Below are positions 1 to 6,990 of a DNA stretch of 64,000 bases, one piece after another (the stretch's first letter is position 1; every line of letters starts with the position of its first letter). The stretch is taken from NCBI RefSeq assembly GCF_031581025.1, contig NZ_JAVLCA010000003.1. One strand, 5' to 3'. The notes under the pieces are model-generated. The model was given only the letters and a program-made list of their open reading frames with translations. It did no database searches and was not told the DNA's origin. Source of the DNA: Salibaculum sp031581025 (GTDB lineage Bacteria; Pseudomonadota; Alphaproteobacteria; Rhodobacterales; Rhodobacteraceae). A program made the position numbers and the translations under genes.

Positions 1-300
1 CTCGAGTCCCGCGATCCGGTCCTCGGTCTCGGCCCGGGCCGTCAGCAGCAGGATCGGGGTAGAGCGGCGGGCGCGCAACTCGGCGCACAGGGTGATCCCG
101 TCATCGCCGGGCATCATCACGTCCAGAACGATCAGGTCGAAGTCCAGCCCCGACAGGATGCGCCGCGCGTGGTCGGCATCGCGCGCACTCGTCACGAGAA
201 AGCCGTTCCGGGCTAGGAATTTCTGCAACAGGGCCCGGATGCGTTCGTCGTCGTCCACCACCAGCAGGTGCGGGCTGTCCCCCGGTTTCTCCGCCATCAT
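1..300 (-). CDS. petR: Response regulator, OmpR/PetR type (partial)
   Basis: Only the N-terminal 100 residues are present; the gene runs off the left edge. They form a response-regulator receiver domain: acidic pocket D16-D18, phosphoacceptor D60 in DLIVLDVMMPG, and the conserved Thr in LLLTARAE near residue 88. A C-terminal winged-helix DNA-binding domain is expected outside the window. The ATG lies 1 base after the petP stop, with AAGG in the petP tail as ribosome site, so the two are co-transcribed. Regulator pairs of this kind (MarR-like PetP with PetR) are known in Rhodobacter, where they are needed for cytochrome bc1 expression. The PetR name comes from this pairing; the receiver-domain assignment is secure. 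Confidence 0.8.
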   Translation of the reverse strand, partial: MMAEKPGDSPHLLVVDDDERIRALLQKFLARNGFLVTSARDADHARRILSGLDFDLIVLDVMMPGDDGITLCAELRARRSTPILLLTARAETEDRIAGLE

Positions 301-301
301 C

Positions 302-802
302 TCACACCTTCAGATCCTTCATCTCGCGGTAGTGGCGGTGAAGGTCCTCGTCCATCATCGCCTCCAGCACCTGGCGGAACCCGGCCACGGCCTCGGGGCC
401 GGCGGCCCGGTAGGCGGCGCGCATGCGGTCCCTCTGGGCATCGGAGAGGCGCTGTTCCAGCGCACGGCCCGCATCAGTCAGGTAGAGATTGCGCTCGCGC
501 TTGTCGCTCCGCCCCACCTCGCTGATGACAAGGCCATCTTCGATCAGCGTGCGCAACACGCGGTTGAGAGATTGCTTGGTGACCCCGAGAATCGACAACA
601 GGTTGTTCACTGTTGTCCCCGGTCGGCGCCCGATGAAGTGAACGGCCCTGTGATGCGCGCGGCCATAGGCCAGCTCGGCCAGGATGCGGTCGGGATCGGC
701 AGTGAACCCGCGATAGGCGAAGAACATCGCCTCGATCCCCTTGCGCAGCTGATCGTCGGTCAGGAACAGAAGCGCCTGTCCGCCCTCGGGTCCCTCGGCC
801 AC
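302..802 (-). CDS. petP: MarR-family transcriptional regulator (PetP-like)
   Basis: About 166 residues with a MarR winged-helix core: the segment TVNNLLSILGVTKQSLNRVL is the recognition region, followed by a basic wing (GRSDKRERNLYL). An upstream in-frame ATG at 853 exists, but I prefer GTG at 802. It has a strong AGGAGG at 808-813 with 5-base spacing, and the longer form would place a promoter and palindrome inside the coding region. The gene is followed after 1 base by the response regulator. It is probably autoregulated through the palindrome at 823-840. The function is inferred from family and neighbour. Confidence 0.85.
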   Translation of the reverse strand: MAEGPEGGQALLFLTDDQLRKGIEAMFFAYRGFTADPDRILAELAYGRAHHRAVHFIGRRPGTTVNNLLSILGVTKQSLNRVLRTLIEDGLVISEVGRSDKRERNLYLTDAGRALEQRLSDAQRDRMRAAYRAAGPEAVAGFRQVLEAMMDEDLHRHYREMKDLKV

Positions 803-822
803 GTCTGCCTCCTCTTCACGCT

Positions 823-840
823 TGACGTAACAATACGTCA
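823..840. promoter_or_regulatory. Palindromic operator candidate upstream of petP
   Basis: A perfect inverted repeat: arms TGACGTA and TACGTCA with a 4-base centre, ACAA. It covers the -10 hexamer of the proposed petP promoter. An 18-base dyad of this shape is typical of MarR-family binding sites, so autoregulation by PetP is the simplest reading. Binding itself is inferred. Confidence 0.5.
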
Positions 841-858
841 GTGTTGTTGACATTCCAA
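830..858 (-). promoter_or_regulatory. Sigma70-type promoter for petP-petR
   Basis: Read on the minus strand: -35 TTGGAA (853-858), 17-base spacer, -10 TATTGT (830-835). The start point would fall near 823, leaving a short leader of about 20 bases before the GTG at 802. The -10 sits inside the palindrome at 823-840. Confidence 0.5.
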
Positions 859-875
859 GGCGTGATCAGTATCGA
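847..875 (+). promoter_or_regulatory. Possible promoter for ilvE
   Basis: Consensus -35 TTGACA at 847-852, 17-base spacer, then a weak -10 TATCGA at 870-875. It overlaps the divergent petP promoter, so the two genes may compete or be co-regulated. Confidence 0.4.
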
Positions 876-952
876 ATTACAGATTTTGCGAAATTTTATG
901 TCCATATTGGACCTAATGCGCGCAATAAATGCAATTCCTGAAGGAGGGTGCG

Positions 953-1822
953 ATGGCGGGTGCCTATGACGATCGTGACGGAAAGATCTGGCTGGACGGC
1001 CAGCTTGTGCAGTGGCGCGAGGCCAAGGTGCATGTCCTGAGCCATGCGCTGCACTATGCCTCTTCGGTCTTCGAGGGCGAGCGTGCCTATGGTGGCAAAA
1101 TCTTCCGCAGCCGCGACCACTCCGAACGCCTGCATTTCTCGGCGGGCGAGCTGGATTTCGAACTCCCCTACACGGTTGATGAAATCGAGGCCGCCAAGCA
1201 GCAGGTCCTGGCCGCCAACGGCCTGTCCGATGCCTATGTGCGCGCGGTGGCCTGGCGCGGCGCCGGCGAAGACATGGGCGTGGCCTCGGCCCGCAACCCG
1301 GTCCGACTGGCCGTGGCGGCCTGGGAATGGGGCGCCTATTACGGCGACGCCAAGTTCAAGGGGGCCAAGCTGGATATCGCCAAGTGGAAGCGCCCCAGCC
1401 CCGAGACCATCCCGGTTCACGCCAAGGCGGCCGGGCTCTACATGATCTGCACCATCTCCAAGCACGAGGCCGAGGCAAAGGGCTGTTCGGATGCGCTATT
1501 CATGGACTATCGCGGCTACGTGGCCGAATGCACCGGGGCGAACATCTTTTTCGTCAAGGATGGCGAGGTCCACACACCCAAGGCGGATGTCTTCCTCAAC
1601 GGGCTGACCCGCCAGACCGTGATCGACATGTTGCGCGAGCGCCATGTCAAGGTCCACGAACGGGTGATCATGCCCGAAGAACTGGAAGGCTTCGAGCAGT
1701 GCTGGCTAACCGGCACCGCCGCCGAGGTCACGCCGGTGGGCCAGATCGGAGACTATACCTTCGAAGTCGGTGCGCTGGCCAAGGACATGGTCGAGGGTTA
1801 CGAAAAGCTGGTGCGGAGCTAG
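953..1822 (+). CDS. ilvE: Branched-chain amino acid aminotransferase
   Basis: 289-residue class IV PLP-dependent aminotransferase. It transfers the amino group between glutamate and the branched-chain 2-oxo acids, the last step of Val, Leu and Ile synthesis (cytosolic). The likely PLP lysine is K158 in PVHAKAAGLY. The family motif YVAECTGANIFF carries E192. An ATG at 929 is in frame, but ATG 953 has AAGGAGG at 941-947 with ideal spacing and gives the usual family length. It is divergent from petP and ends before a strong hairpin. Confidence 0.93.
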   Translation: MAGAYDDRDGKIWLDGQLVQWREAKVHVLSHALHYASSVFEGERAYGGKIFRSRDHSERLHFSAGELDFELPYTVDEIEAAKQQVLAANGLSDAYVRAVAWRGAGEDMGVASARNPVRLAVAAWEWGAYYGDAKFKGAKLDIAKWKRPSPETIPVHAKAAGLYMICTISKHEAEAKGCSDALFMDYRGYVAECTGANIFFVKDGEVHTPKADVFLNGLTRQTVIDMLRERHVKVHERVIMPEELEGFEQCWLTGTAAEVTPVGQIGDYTFEVGALAKDMVEGYEKLVRS

Positions 1823-1842
1823 GCCCAAGCACTTTGGCGCGC

Positions 1843-1872
1843 GATACCCCCGGAGGCAGCTCCGGGGGTATC
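1843..1872. terminator. Bidirectional hairpin terminator
   Basis: Perfect 12-bp stem (GATACCCCCGGA / TCCGGGGGTATC) around a 6-base loop. It lies between the convergent ends of ilvE and the small gene at 1884-2069. There is no long T tract. Confidence 0.7.
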
Positions 1873-1883
1873 GGGTTTGCGGC

Positions 1884-2069
1884 TCAGGCCGTCCGGCCCC
1901 GCTCGATCCGCAGGAACTGCTTGAGTCGCCCGACACCATGCCTGCGCGGCTCACGCTGCAAGCGGCGCGTGGCATCGCTGGGATGAACATCTCTTTGAAT
2001 CTTCAGGAAGGCCTTGGCCCGGGACGGGTTGTCGCGGGATTTGGGGCGGTCCACGATATGGCGCGTCAT
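1884..2069 (-). CDS. Small basic hypothetical protein
   Basis: 61 residues, very rich in Arg and Lys, with no signal peptide or membrane segment and no family I recognise. It is likely real: the ATG at 2069 has a near-perfect AAAGGAGG ribosome site at 6-base spacing, and the gene ends just before the shared terminator with ilvE. The composition suggests nucleic-acid or ribosome contact, but that is a guess. It is convergent with ilvE and downstream of the EamA transporter on the same strand, 78 bases away. Confidence 0.55.
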   Translation of the reverse strand: MTRHIVDRPKSRDNPSRAKAFLKIQRDVHPSDATRRLQREPRRHGVGRLKQFLRIERGRTA

Positions 2070-2147
2070 CTGGTCCTCCTTTCGGGTTCTTCTGTCTTCA
2101 CCGTACCATGTGGGGGTCGGAAATGCACGGGTTCAACCCCCGGGCGG

Positions 2148-3080
2148 CTATTGCAGCCCCTTGGCGCTGACCTTGCGGCGGGCGGTGGTGTTGTTGCCCA
2201 GCTGCCGCTCCCGCAGCACGATGACGACGCCCGCGAGGATCACCAGCGCCGCGCCCACCAGCATCGGCAGGGTCGGCACCTCGTCAAACCAGACATAGCC
2301 GATCACCACCGACCAAAGCATCGAGACATAGGTGAAGGGCGCAAGCACCCCGGCATCGGCCAGCCGGTAGGAAGAGGTCAGCAAGATCTGCCCCATGCCA
2401 CCCACCAGGCCCGCGCCCACGAGAAAGGCCGCCTCGCCCGCATCGGGCCAGACCCAGCCGAACGGCAAGGTCAGAAGCGAGGCGCCCGTCGAGGTCAGCG
2501 AAAACCAGAAGACGATGGCCGCCGTCGTCTCGGTCCCGCTCATGCCCTTGACGAAGACCTGCGCCAGGGCGGCAAGACAGGCCGAGCCCAGCACCATCAG
2601 CGCACCCAGCGCCTCGGTATTGTTCAGCCCGAAACTCAGCCGTGGCCAGATGATGATCAACACCCCGACAAGGCCCAGCGCCACTGCGGTAATGCGGATC
2701 AGGCGCAAGCGCTCGCCCAGCATCAGCGCGGCCAGCACCACCATCACGACCGGCGTGGCAAAGCGAATCGCCGTGACCTCGGGCAGGGGCAGATACTTCA
2801 GGCCCGCGAACCCAAGCCCCATGGCCGCAGAGCCGACCAGCCCGCGCACCGCGTGATTGCGGATGCTCTTGGTGCGGATGCCCTGCGGCCAGTCACCCTG
2901 CCAGATCAGCCAGACCAGGATGATCGGCATGGCTAGAACCGAGCGGAAGAACATCGCCTCGCCCGCCGGCACCCCCGGCGCCGCCTTGATGAAAGCGGAC
3001 ATGACGGTAAAGACCGTCACGGCGGAAATCATCAGGAAGATACCCCGCACGGGGCTGAGGGCTGTCGTGGCGGCGAACAT
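2148..3080 (-). CDS. DMT-superfamily (EamA) membrane transporter
   Basis: 310 residues with about ten hydrophobic segments arranged as two EamA repeats (roughly 15-145 and 160-295). This is the usual layout of drug/metabolite exporters in the inner membrane. The second repeat ends in a basic tail. The start ATG 3080 has AAGGCG just upstream. The substrate cannot be read from the sequence. It stands alone between the small basic gene and the sugar dehydrogenase. Confidence 0.85.
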   Translation of the reverse strand: MFAATTALSPVRGIFLMISAVTVFTVMSAFIKAAPGVPAGEAMFFRSVLAMPIILVWLIWQGDWPQGIRTKSIRNHAVRGLVGSAAMGLGFAGLKYLPLPEVTAIRFATPVVMVVLAALMLGERLRLIRITAVALGLVGVLIIIWPRLSFGLNNTEALGALMVLGSACLAALAQVFVKGMSGTETTAAIVFWFSLTSTGASLLTLPFGWVWPDAGEAAFLVGAGLVGGMGQILLTSSYRLADAGVLAPFTYVSMLWSVVIGYVWFDEVPTLPMLVGAALVILAGVVIVLRERQLGNNTTARRKVSAKGLQ

Positions 3081-3116
3081 ACGCCTTGCTTACGCCCGGC
3101 GCTACGAAATGGCCAG

Positions 3117-4283
3117 TCAGCCCGCCGGGCGCACCCGCATGACCCCCCCGTCGGGGGCGTCGATCAGCAGCAGCACGGTGCCATCGTCCAGCACCTCGAC
3201 ATCACGGACCCGCCCGATGTCGCGCAGCAGGCGTTCCTCGCCCGCGACGCGGCCCTGGGCAAACCGCAGCCGCACCAGCCCGCCGGGATTGAGCGACCCG
3301 ATCAGCAGGTCGCCCGCCCAGTCGAACCCGCCTCGGCCGTTGTGAAACATCATGCCGCCCGGCGCGATCACCGGGTCCCAGTAGTAGACCGGCTGCTCCA
3401 TCGCCTCGCGCACGGCCTGGCCCGAGCCGACGCTGCTCCGGTTGTAGTTCACACCGTAAGAGATCACCGGCCAGCCGTAGTTGCGCCCCGGAAGCGGGCG
3501 GTTCAGCTCATCCCCGCCCGCCGGGCCGTGCTCGATTGTCCAAAGCTGCCCCTGCGGCCCGATTGCCGCGCCCTGCATGTTGCGATGGCCATAGGACCAG
3601 ATCGTATCCAGCCCCTCGCGGCCGACGAAGGGGTTGTCGGGGGGCACCTCGCCCTCGGGCGTCACACGGACGACCTTGCCGTAGGTGGTATCGAGGTCCT
3701 GCGCCAATTGCCTGTCGGCGCGGCTGAAATGCTCTCCGGTGGTGATATGGGCCACGCCGTCCGGGCCGAAGACGATGCGGCTGCCATAGTGCATCGGGTT
3801 CCGCGAGGGCGGCTCCTGCACGAAGATGTCGCGTGCATCCTCCATGCGGCTGCCATCCGCGCTCAGGGTGCCGGTCGCAGCGGCCGTCACCGTGCCGCCC
3901 GTCACGCGTTTGGCATAGGTCCACCAGACCTGCCGCGTCTGGTCGAAGTCATCGCGCACGGTGACATCCAGCAGGCCGCCTTGCCGCCTCGCATCGACCT
4001 CTGGCACGCCCTCGATCGGCCCCGAGGCCCCCCCGGGCCCGATCAGGCGCATCCGGCCAGGGCGCTCGGTGACAAGAAACCTACCATCAGACAGAACGGC
4101 GATGCCCCAAGGATGTTCCAGCCCTCGCGCCAACCACTCTGCCTGCACTGGTGTTTCCTCCAGGGCCGGCGCGCGGGTCTGACTTGGGAAGGCGGGCTCG
4201 AAATCGGCGTTGGGGCGCCCCTGCTCGACCTGTGCCGCGAGGGGCGTTGCCAGCAGCGCCAGGATCATGGCCAGTCGTTTCAT
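3117..4283 (-). CDS. PQQ-dependent soluble sugar dehydrogenase (Asd/YliI type)
   Basis: 388 residues with a cleavable signal peptide (MKRLAMILALLATPLAA), so periplasmic. The beta-propeller motifs of the soluble aldose sugar dehydrogenase family are present: EHPWGIAVLSDGRFLVTER near residue 55, EHGPAGGDELN and GRNYGWPVISYG near 250-275. Known members oxidise aldoses with PQQ and pass electrons to the respiratory chain. The stop of queG overlaps its start (ATGA), the ends falling at 4280-4283, so queG is translated ahead of it on the same transcript. The sugar substrate is unknown. Confidence 0.87.
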   Translation of the reverse strand: MKRLAMILALLATPLAAQVEQGRPNADFEPAFPSQTRAPALEETPVQAEWLARGLEHPWGIAVLSDGRFLVTERPGRMRLIGPGGASGPIEGVPEVDARRQGGLLDVTVRDDFDQTRQVWWTYAKRVTGGTVTAAATGTLSADGSRMEDARDIFVQEPPSRNPMHYGSRIVFGPDGVAHITTGEHFSRADRQLAQDLDTTYGKVVRVTPEGEVPPDNPFVGREGLDTIWSYGHRNMQGAAIGPQGQLWTIEHGPAGGDELNRPLPGRNYGWPVISYGVNYNRSSVGSGQAVREAMEQPVYYWDPVIAPGGMMFHNGRGGFDWAGDLLIGSLNPGGLVRLRFAQGRVAGEERLLRDIGRVRDVEVLDDGTVLLLIDAPDGGVMRVRPAG

Positions 4284-5323
4284 TCGATCCTCCCGTCCCT
4301 CAATCGCCCGGCCGCCCAGCGCGCCGCATCCGCGACCGCCGCATCCGGATCGTCACAGAGCCCCTGCGCCACCGGCACCAGCGCCGCATCGCCCGAATTG
4401 CCGATCGCATAGAGCACATTGCGCACGAAACGGTCACGGCCGATCCGCTTGATCGGGCTCCCCGAGAACATGGCACGGAATCCCGCGTCGTCCAATCGTG
4501 CCAGTTCGGCCAAACTTGGCGCGCGCAAGTCCTCGCGGCCGGCATAGCGCATCTCGGTGGCCTCTTGCGCGAACTTGTTCCAAGGGCAGATCGCCAGGCA
4601 ATCGTCGCAGCCGTAGATGCGGTTGCCCATCAGCGGGCGCAATTCTGCGTCCACCGGGCCCTTGTGCTCGATCGTCAGGTAGGAAATGCAGCGCCGCGCA
4701 TCCAGCTGGAACGGCGCGGGGAAGGCATCGGTCGGACAGATATCGAGGCAGGCGGTGCAGGACCCGCAATTTTCCTGCCCCGGCGCGTCCGGTTCCAGAT
4801 CTGCGGTCGTGAAGATCGCCCCCAGAAAGAACCAGTTGCCCAGCGCGCGGCTCAGCAGGTTGGAATGCTTGCCCTGCCAGCCGAGGCCCGCCGCCTGTGC
4901 CAGGGGCTTTTCCATCACCGGGGCCGTGTCCACGAAGACCTTGATCTCGCAGCCCTCCTGCTCGACCAGCCAGCACCCGACCCGCTTGAGCCGCTTCTTG
5001 ACGATGTCGTGGTAGTCGCGGTTCTGCGCATAGACGGAAATCGCCGCCCGGTCGCGCTGCTCCAATACCTCCAGCGGGTCATGATCGGGGGTATAGGGCT
5101 CGGCCAGCATCACCACCGACCGCGCCCCGGGCCAGAGCGCCGAAGGATCGCCGCGCCAGGCCATGCGTTCGGCCATCCAGCCCATCTGTCCGTGCCGCCC
5201 CTCGGCCACGAAACGGTCCAGCCGCTCGGCGATCTCGGGCACCGCATCCGGGCGGCAAACGCCCACGCTTGCAAAGCCCTCGGCCAGGGCCTTGTCCACC
5301 AACCGTGCCTTCAGGTCGGACAA
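4280..5323 (-). CDS. queG: Epoxyqueuosine reductase QueG
   Basis: 347 residues. QueG reduces epoxyqueuosine to queuosine in tRNA with a cobalamin and two [4Fe-4S] clusters. Cluster cysteines are visible at C186, C189, C192, C196 (CGSCTACLDIC) and C239, C242, C246 (CDDCLAIC). The likely catalytic Asp is D132 in VFVDTAPVMEK. The C-terminal part has HEAT-like repeats. It overlaps the sugar dehydrogenase by 4 bases; the functional link between them is unclear. Confidence 0.93.
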   Translation of the reverse strand: MSDLKARLVDKALAEGFASVGVCRPDAVPEIAERLDRFVAEGRHGQMGWMAERMAWRGDPSALWPGARSVVMLAEPYTPDHDPLEVLEQRDRAAISVYAQNRDYHDIVKKRLKRVGCWLVEQEGCEIKVFVDTAPVMEKPLAQAAGLGWQGKHSNLLSRALGNWFFLGAIFTTADLEPDAPGQENCGSCTACLDICPTDAFPAPFQLDARRCISYLTIEHKGPVDAELRPLMGNRIYGCDDCLAICPWNKFAQEATEMRYAGREDLRAPSLAELARLDDAGFRAMFSGSPIKRIGRDRFVRNVLYAIGNSGDAALVPVAQGLCDDPDAAVADAARWAAGRLRDGRIE

Positions 5324-5364
5324 ATCACCCCCTGCTTCTTCTGGCTCGAAATATCCCGGGGAGC

Positions 5365-5385
5365 GCGAGGGGCAGCGCCCCTCGC
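5365..5385. repeat. REP-like intergenic palindrome
   Basis: A 9-bp perfect stem (GCGAGGGGC / GCCCCTCGC) with a 3-base loop sits between the GST and queG genes. It is preceded by the phrase CTCGAAATATCCCGGG at 5343-5358. From memory, this combination recurs between genes in Rhodobacterales genomes, which suggests a dispersed palindromic element. It could also act as a terminator after GST. Only one copy was noticed in this window. Confidence 0.45.
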
Positions 5386-5416
5386 CCGGATCGACGCCGA
5401 AGGCGGCGAGACCGGA

Positions 5417-6082
5417 TCAGAAATCCAGATCGGCATAATGGTCCGGCTGCGGGAATCCCGGCACCTGGTCGGCCAGGATCGACCGGAAGGCCGGGCGCGA
5501 CTTGATCTTGGCATACCAGTCCTTGACCGCCTCGGATCGGTTCCAGTCCACATCCGAGATATAGTCGAGACAGCTCAGATGCGCGGCGGCGGCGAAATCG
5601 GCGAGGCTCATCTGGTCGCCGGCCAGCCAGCGGCGCTGGTCCAGCAGCCAGGCCATGTAGTCGATGTGATACTTGATCGCCTTGGCGCCGGCCTTGACGT
5701 TGGTGCTGTCGGGATAGCCGGTGCCCATGACCTTGCGGAACATCCGCTCGCCCATCAGCTTGGTCGTGACCTCGCTGTTGAACTTGTCGTCGAACCAGGC
5801 CACGAGGCGGCGCACCTCGTAGCGGGCCTCGGGTGTGGTCGGCAGCAGGGCCGGAACCGGATGGGCCTCTTCCAGATATTCGCAGATCGCGGTGCTGTCG
5901 GCCATGGTACGATTGCCCATCTTCAGGACCGGCACCTTGCCCGCCGGGTTGCGCCGCAAAAAGTCGGGGTCCTTCTCCCAGTAGCGTTCCTCGACCAGTT
6001 CCACCTCGATCTTCTTCTCGGCCAGGCTCAGGCGCACTTTGCGGCTGAACGGCGAGAGGGGGTAGTGATAAAGGCGGTTCAT
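5417..6082 (-). CDS. Glutathione S-transferase family protein
   Basis: 221 residues: N-terminal thioredoxin-like domain (1-80, starting NRLYHYPLSPFSRKVRLSL, with the glutathione-binding segment VPVLKMGNRTMADSTAICEYL) and an alpha-helical C-terminal domain. ATG 6082 is chosen because the family begins at the first beta strand; upstream in-frame codons to 6178 add an unrelated Arg/Pro-rich tail. The ribosome site is weak. The substrate is not predictable. Confidence 0.87.
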   Translation of the reverse strand: MNRLYHYPLSPFSRKVRLSLAEKKIEVELVEERYWEKDPDFLRRNPAGKVPVLKMGNRTMADSTAICEYLEEAHPVPALLPTTPEARYEVRRLVAWFDDKFNSEVTTKLMGERMFRKVMGTGYPDSTNVKAGAKAIKYHIDYMAWLLDQRRWLAGDQMSLADFAAAAHLSCLDYISDVDWNRSEAVKDWYAKIKSRPAFRSILADQVPGFPQPDHYADLDF

Positions 6083-6149
6083 CTGGGCTGTCTCGGTTCG
6101 GGTGCACATCCCTTCCATGCCCGATGCGCGGGGCGGGTTCAATCCCGGG

Positions 6150-6905
6150 TCACGCCTCAAAACAGGCCGCCCGGCCATCCCTGCGGATCGTTGCCGCCCC
6201 GTCGCGGATGCCGGCCGCCCGGCGGCGCAGAAAATCCGAGGGCCGCGCCGCCGAGCGGCCCTTGGGGTCGGGCAGCACCGCCGCCAGCCGCGCCGCCTGC
6301 ACCGGGCTCAGGTCCCGTGCCGGAATGCCGAAGTAGTGCTGCGCTGCGGCCTCGACGCCGAAGACGCCCGCGTCGAACTCGGCCACGTTGAGGTAGACCT
6401 CGAGGATACGGCGCTTGGACCAGATCGCCTCGACCAGCGGCGTGACCAGTGCCTCGATGGATTTCCGCAACCAGCTGCGCCCTTGCCAGAGGTAGACATT
6501 CTTGACCGTCTGCTGGCTGATGGTCGAGGCCCCGCGCCGCCCGCCATCGGACATGGCCGCCCGGATCGCCGAAAGATCCAGCCCCCAGTGCCGGCAATAG
6601 TCGGCGTCCTCGGCGGCCACGGCGGCGCGGGCCATGACCGGTGCGATCTCGGCCATGCGCACCCACGCGTGCGCCACCCCATCCAGGCGGCGGCTTTCCG
6701 ACCAGATGTAGGGCGTTGTCGGCGGGTTGAGCACGGCGAAAAGCGCGACCAGAAGGACAGTCGCCCCGAAAATGCCAAGCGCGCCCCGAAGAAGCCAGCG
6801 CCGCAATGTCGCGCGGACGCGTGCCAGCCACGGGCCGGCGCCGGGCGGATCGCCCGGGGCCGCTTTGTTTTTTACTGCGCGTTTCCTAGTCATGCGCCCA
6901 TTCAC
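6150..6905 (-). CDS. mtgA: Monofunctional peptidoglycan glycosyltransferase MtgA
   Basis: 251 residues. A basic N-terminus and one transmembrane anchor (about 44-60) are followed by a GT51 domain that polymerises lipid II in the periplasm. The catalytic Glu is E99 in AVAAEDADYCRHWG. Conserved motifs GASTISQQTVKN (125-136) and RRILEVYLNVAEF follow. There is no transpeptidase domain, which separates it from class A PBPs. An inner ATG at 6893 is an alternative start. A 6-bp hairpin at 6907-6923 sits directly upstream of the ATG and could shield the weak ribosome site. Confidence 0.92.
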   Translation of the reverse strand: MNGRMTRKRAVKNKAAPGDPPGAGPWLARVRATLRRWLLRGALGIFGATVLLVALFAVLNPPTTPYIWSESRRLDGVAHAWVRMAEIAPVMARAAVAAEDADYCRHWGLDLSAIRAAMSDGGRRGASTISQQTVKNVYLWQGRSWLRKSIEALVTPLVEAIWSKRRILEVYLNVAEFDAGVFGVEAAAQHYFGIPARDLSPVQAARLAAVLPDPKGRSAARPSDFLRRRAAGIRDGAATIRRDGRAACFEA

Positions 6906-6990
6906 ACCGTCCGGCGCGGACGGTCAAGCGGACGCAGCCCCGCTGCACGCCCGATCCCGAGGGGGACCGGGCGAGGATGGTGCGGCAGGC

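Noticed and set aside
4151..6391. A 746-codon open frame on the plus strand
   Set aside because: It lies antisense to queG, the GST gene and mtgA, all of which have clear motifs. Arg/His/Pro-rich composition is typical of antisense frames in GC-rich DNA.
6907..6923. A 6-bp hairpin (CCGTCC/GGACGG) considered as a terminator after gltB
   Set aside because: No T tract follows and it abuts the mtgA start codon; at most it could affect mtgA translation.
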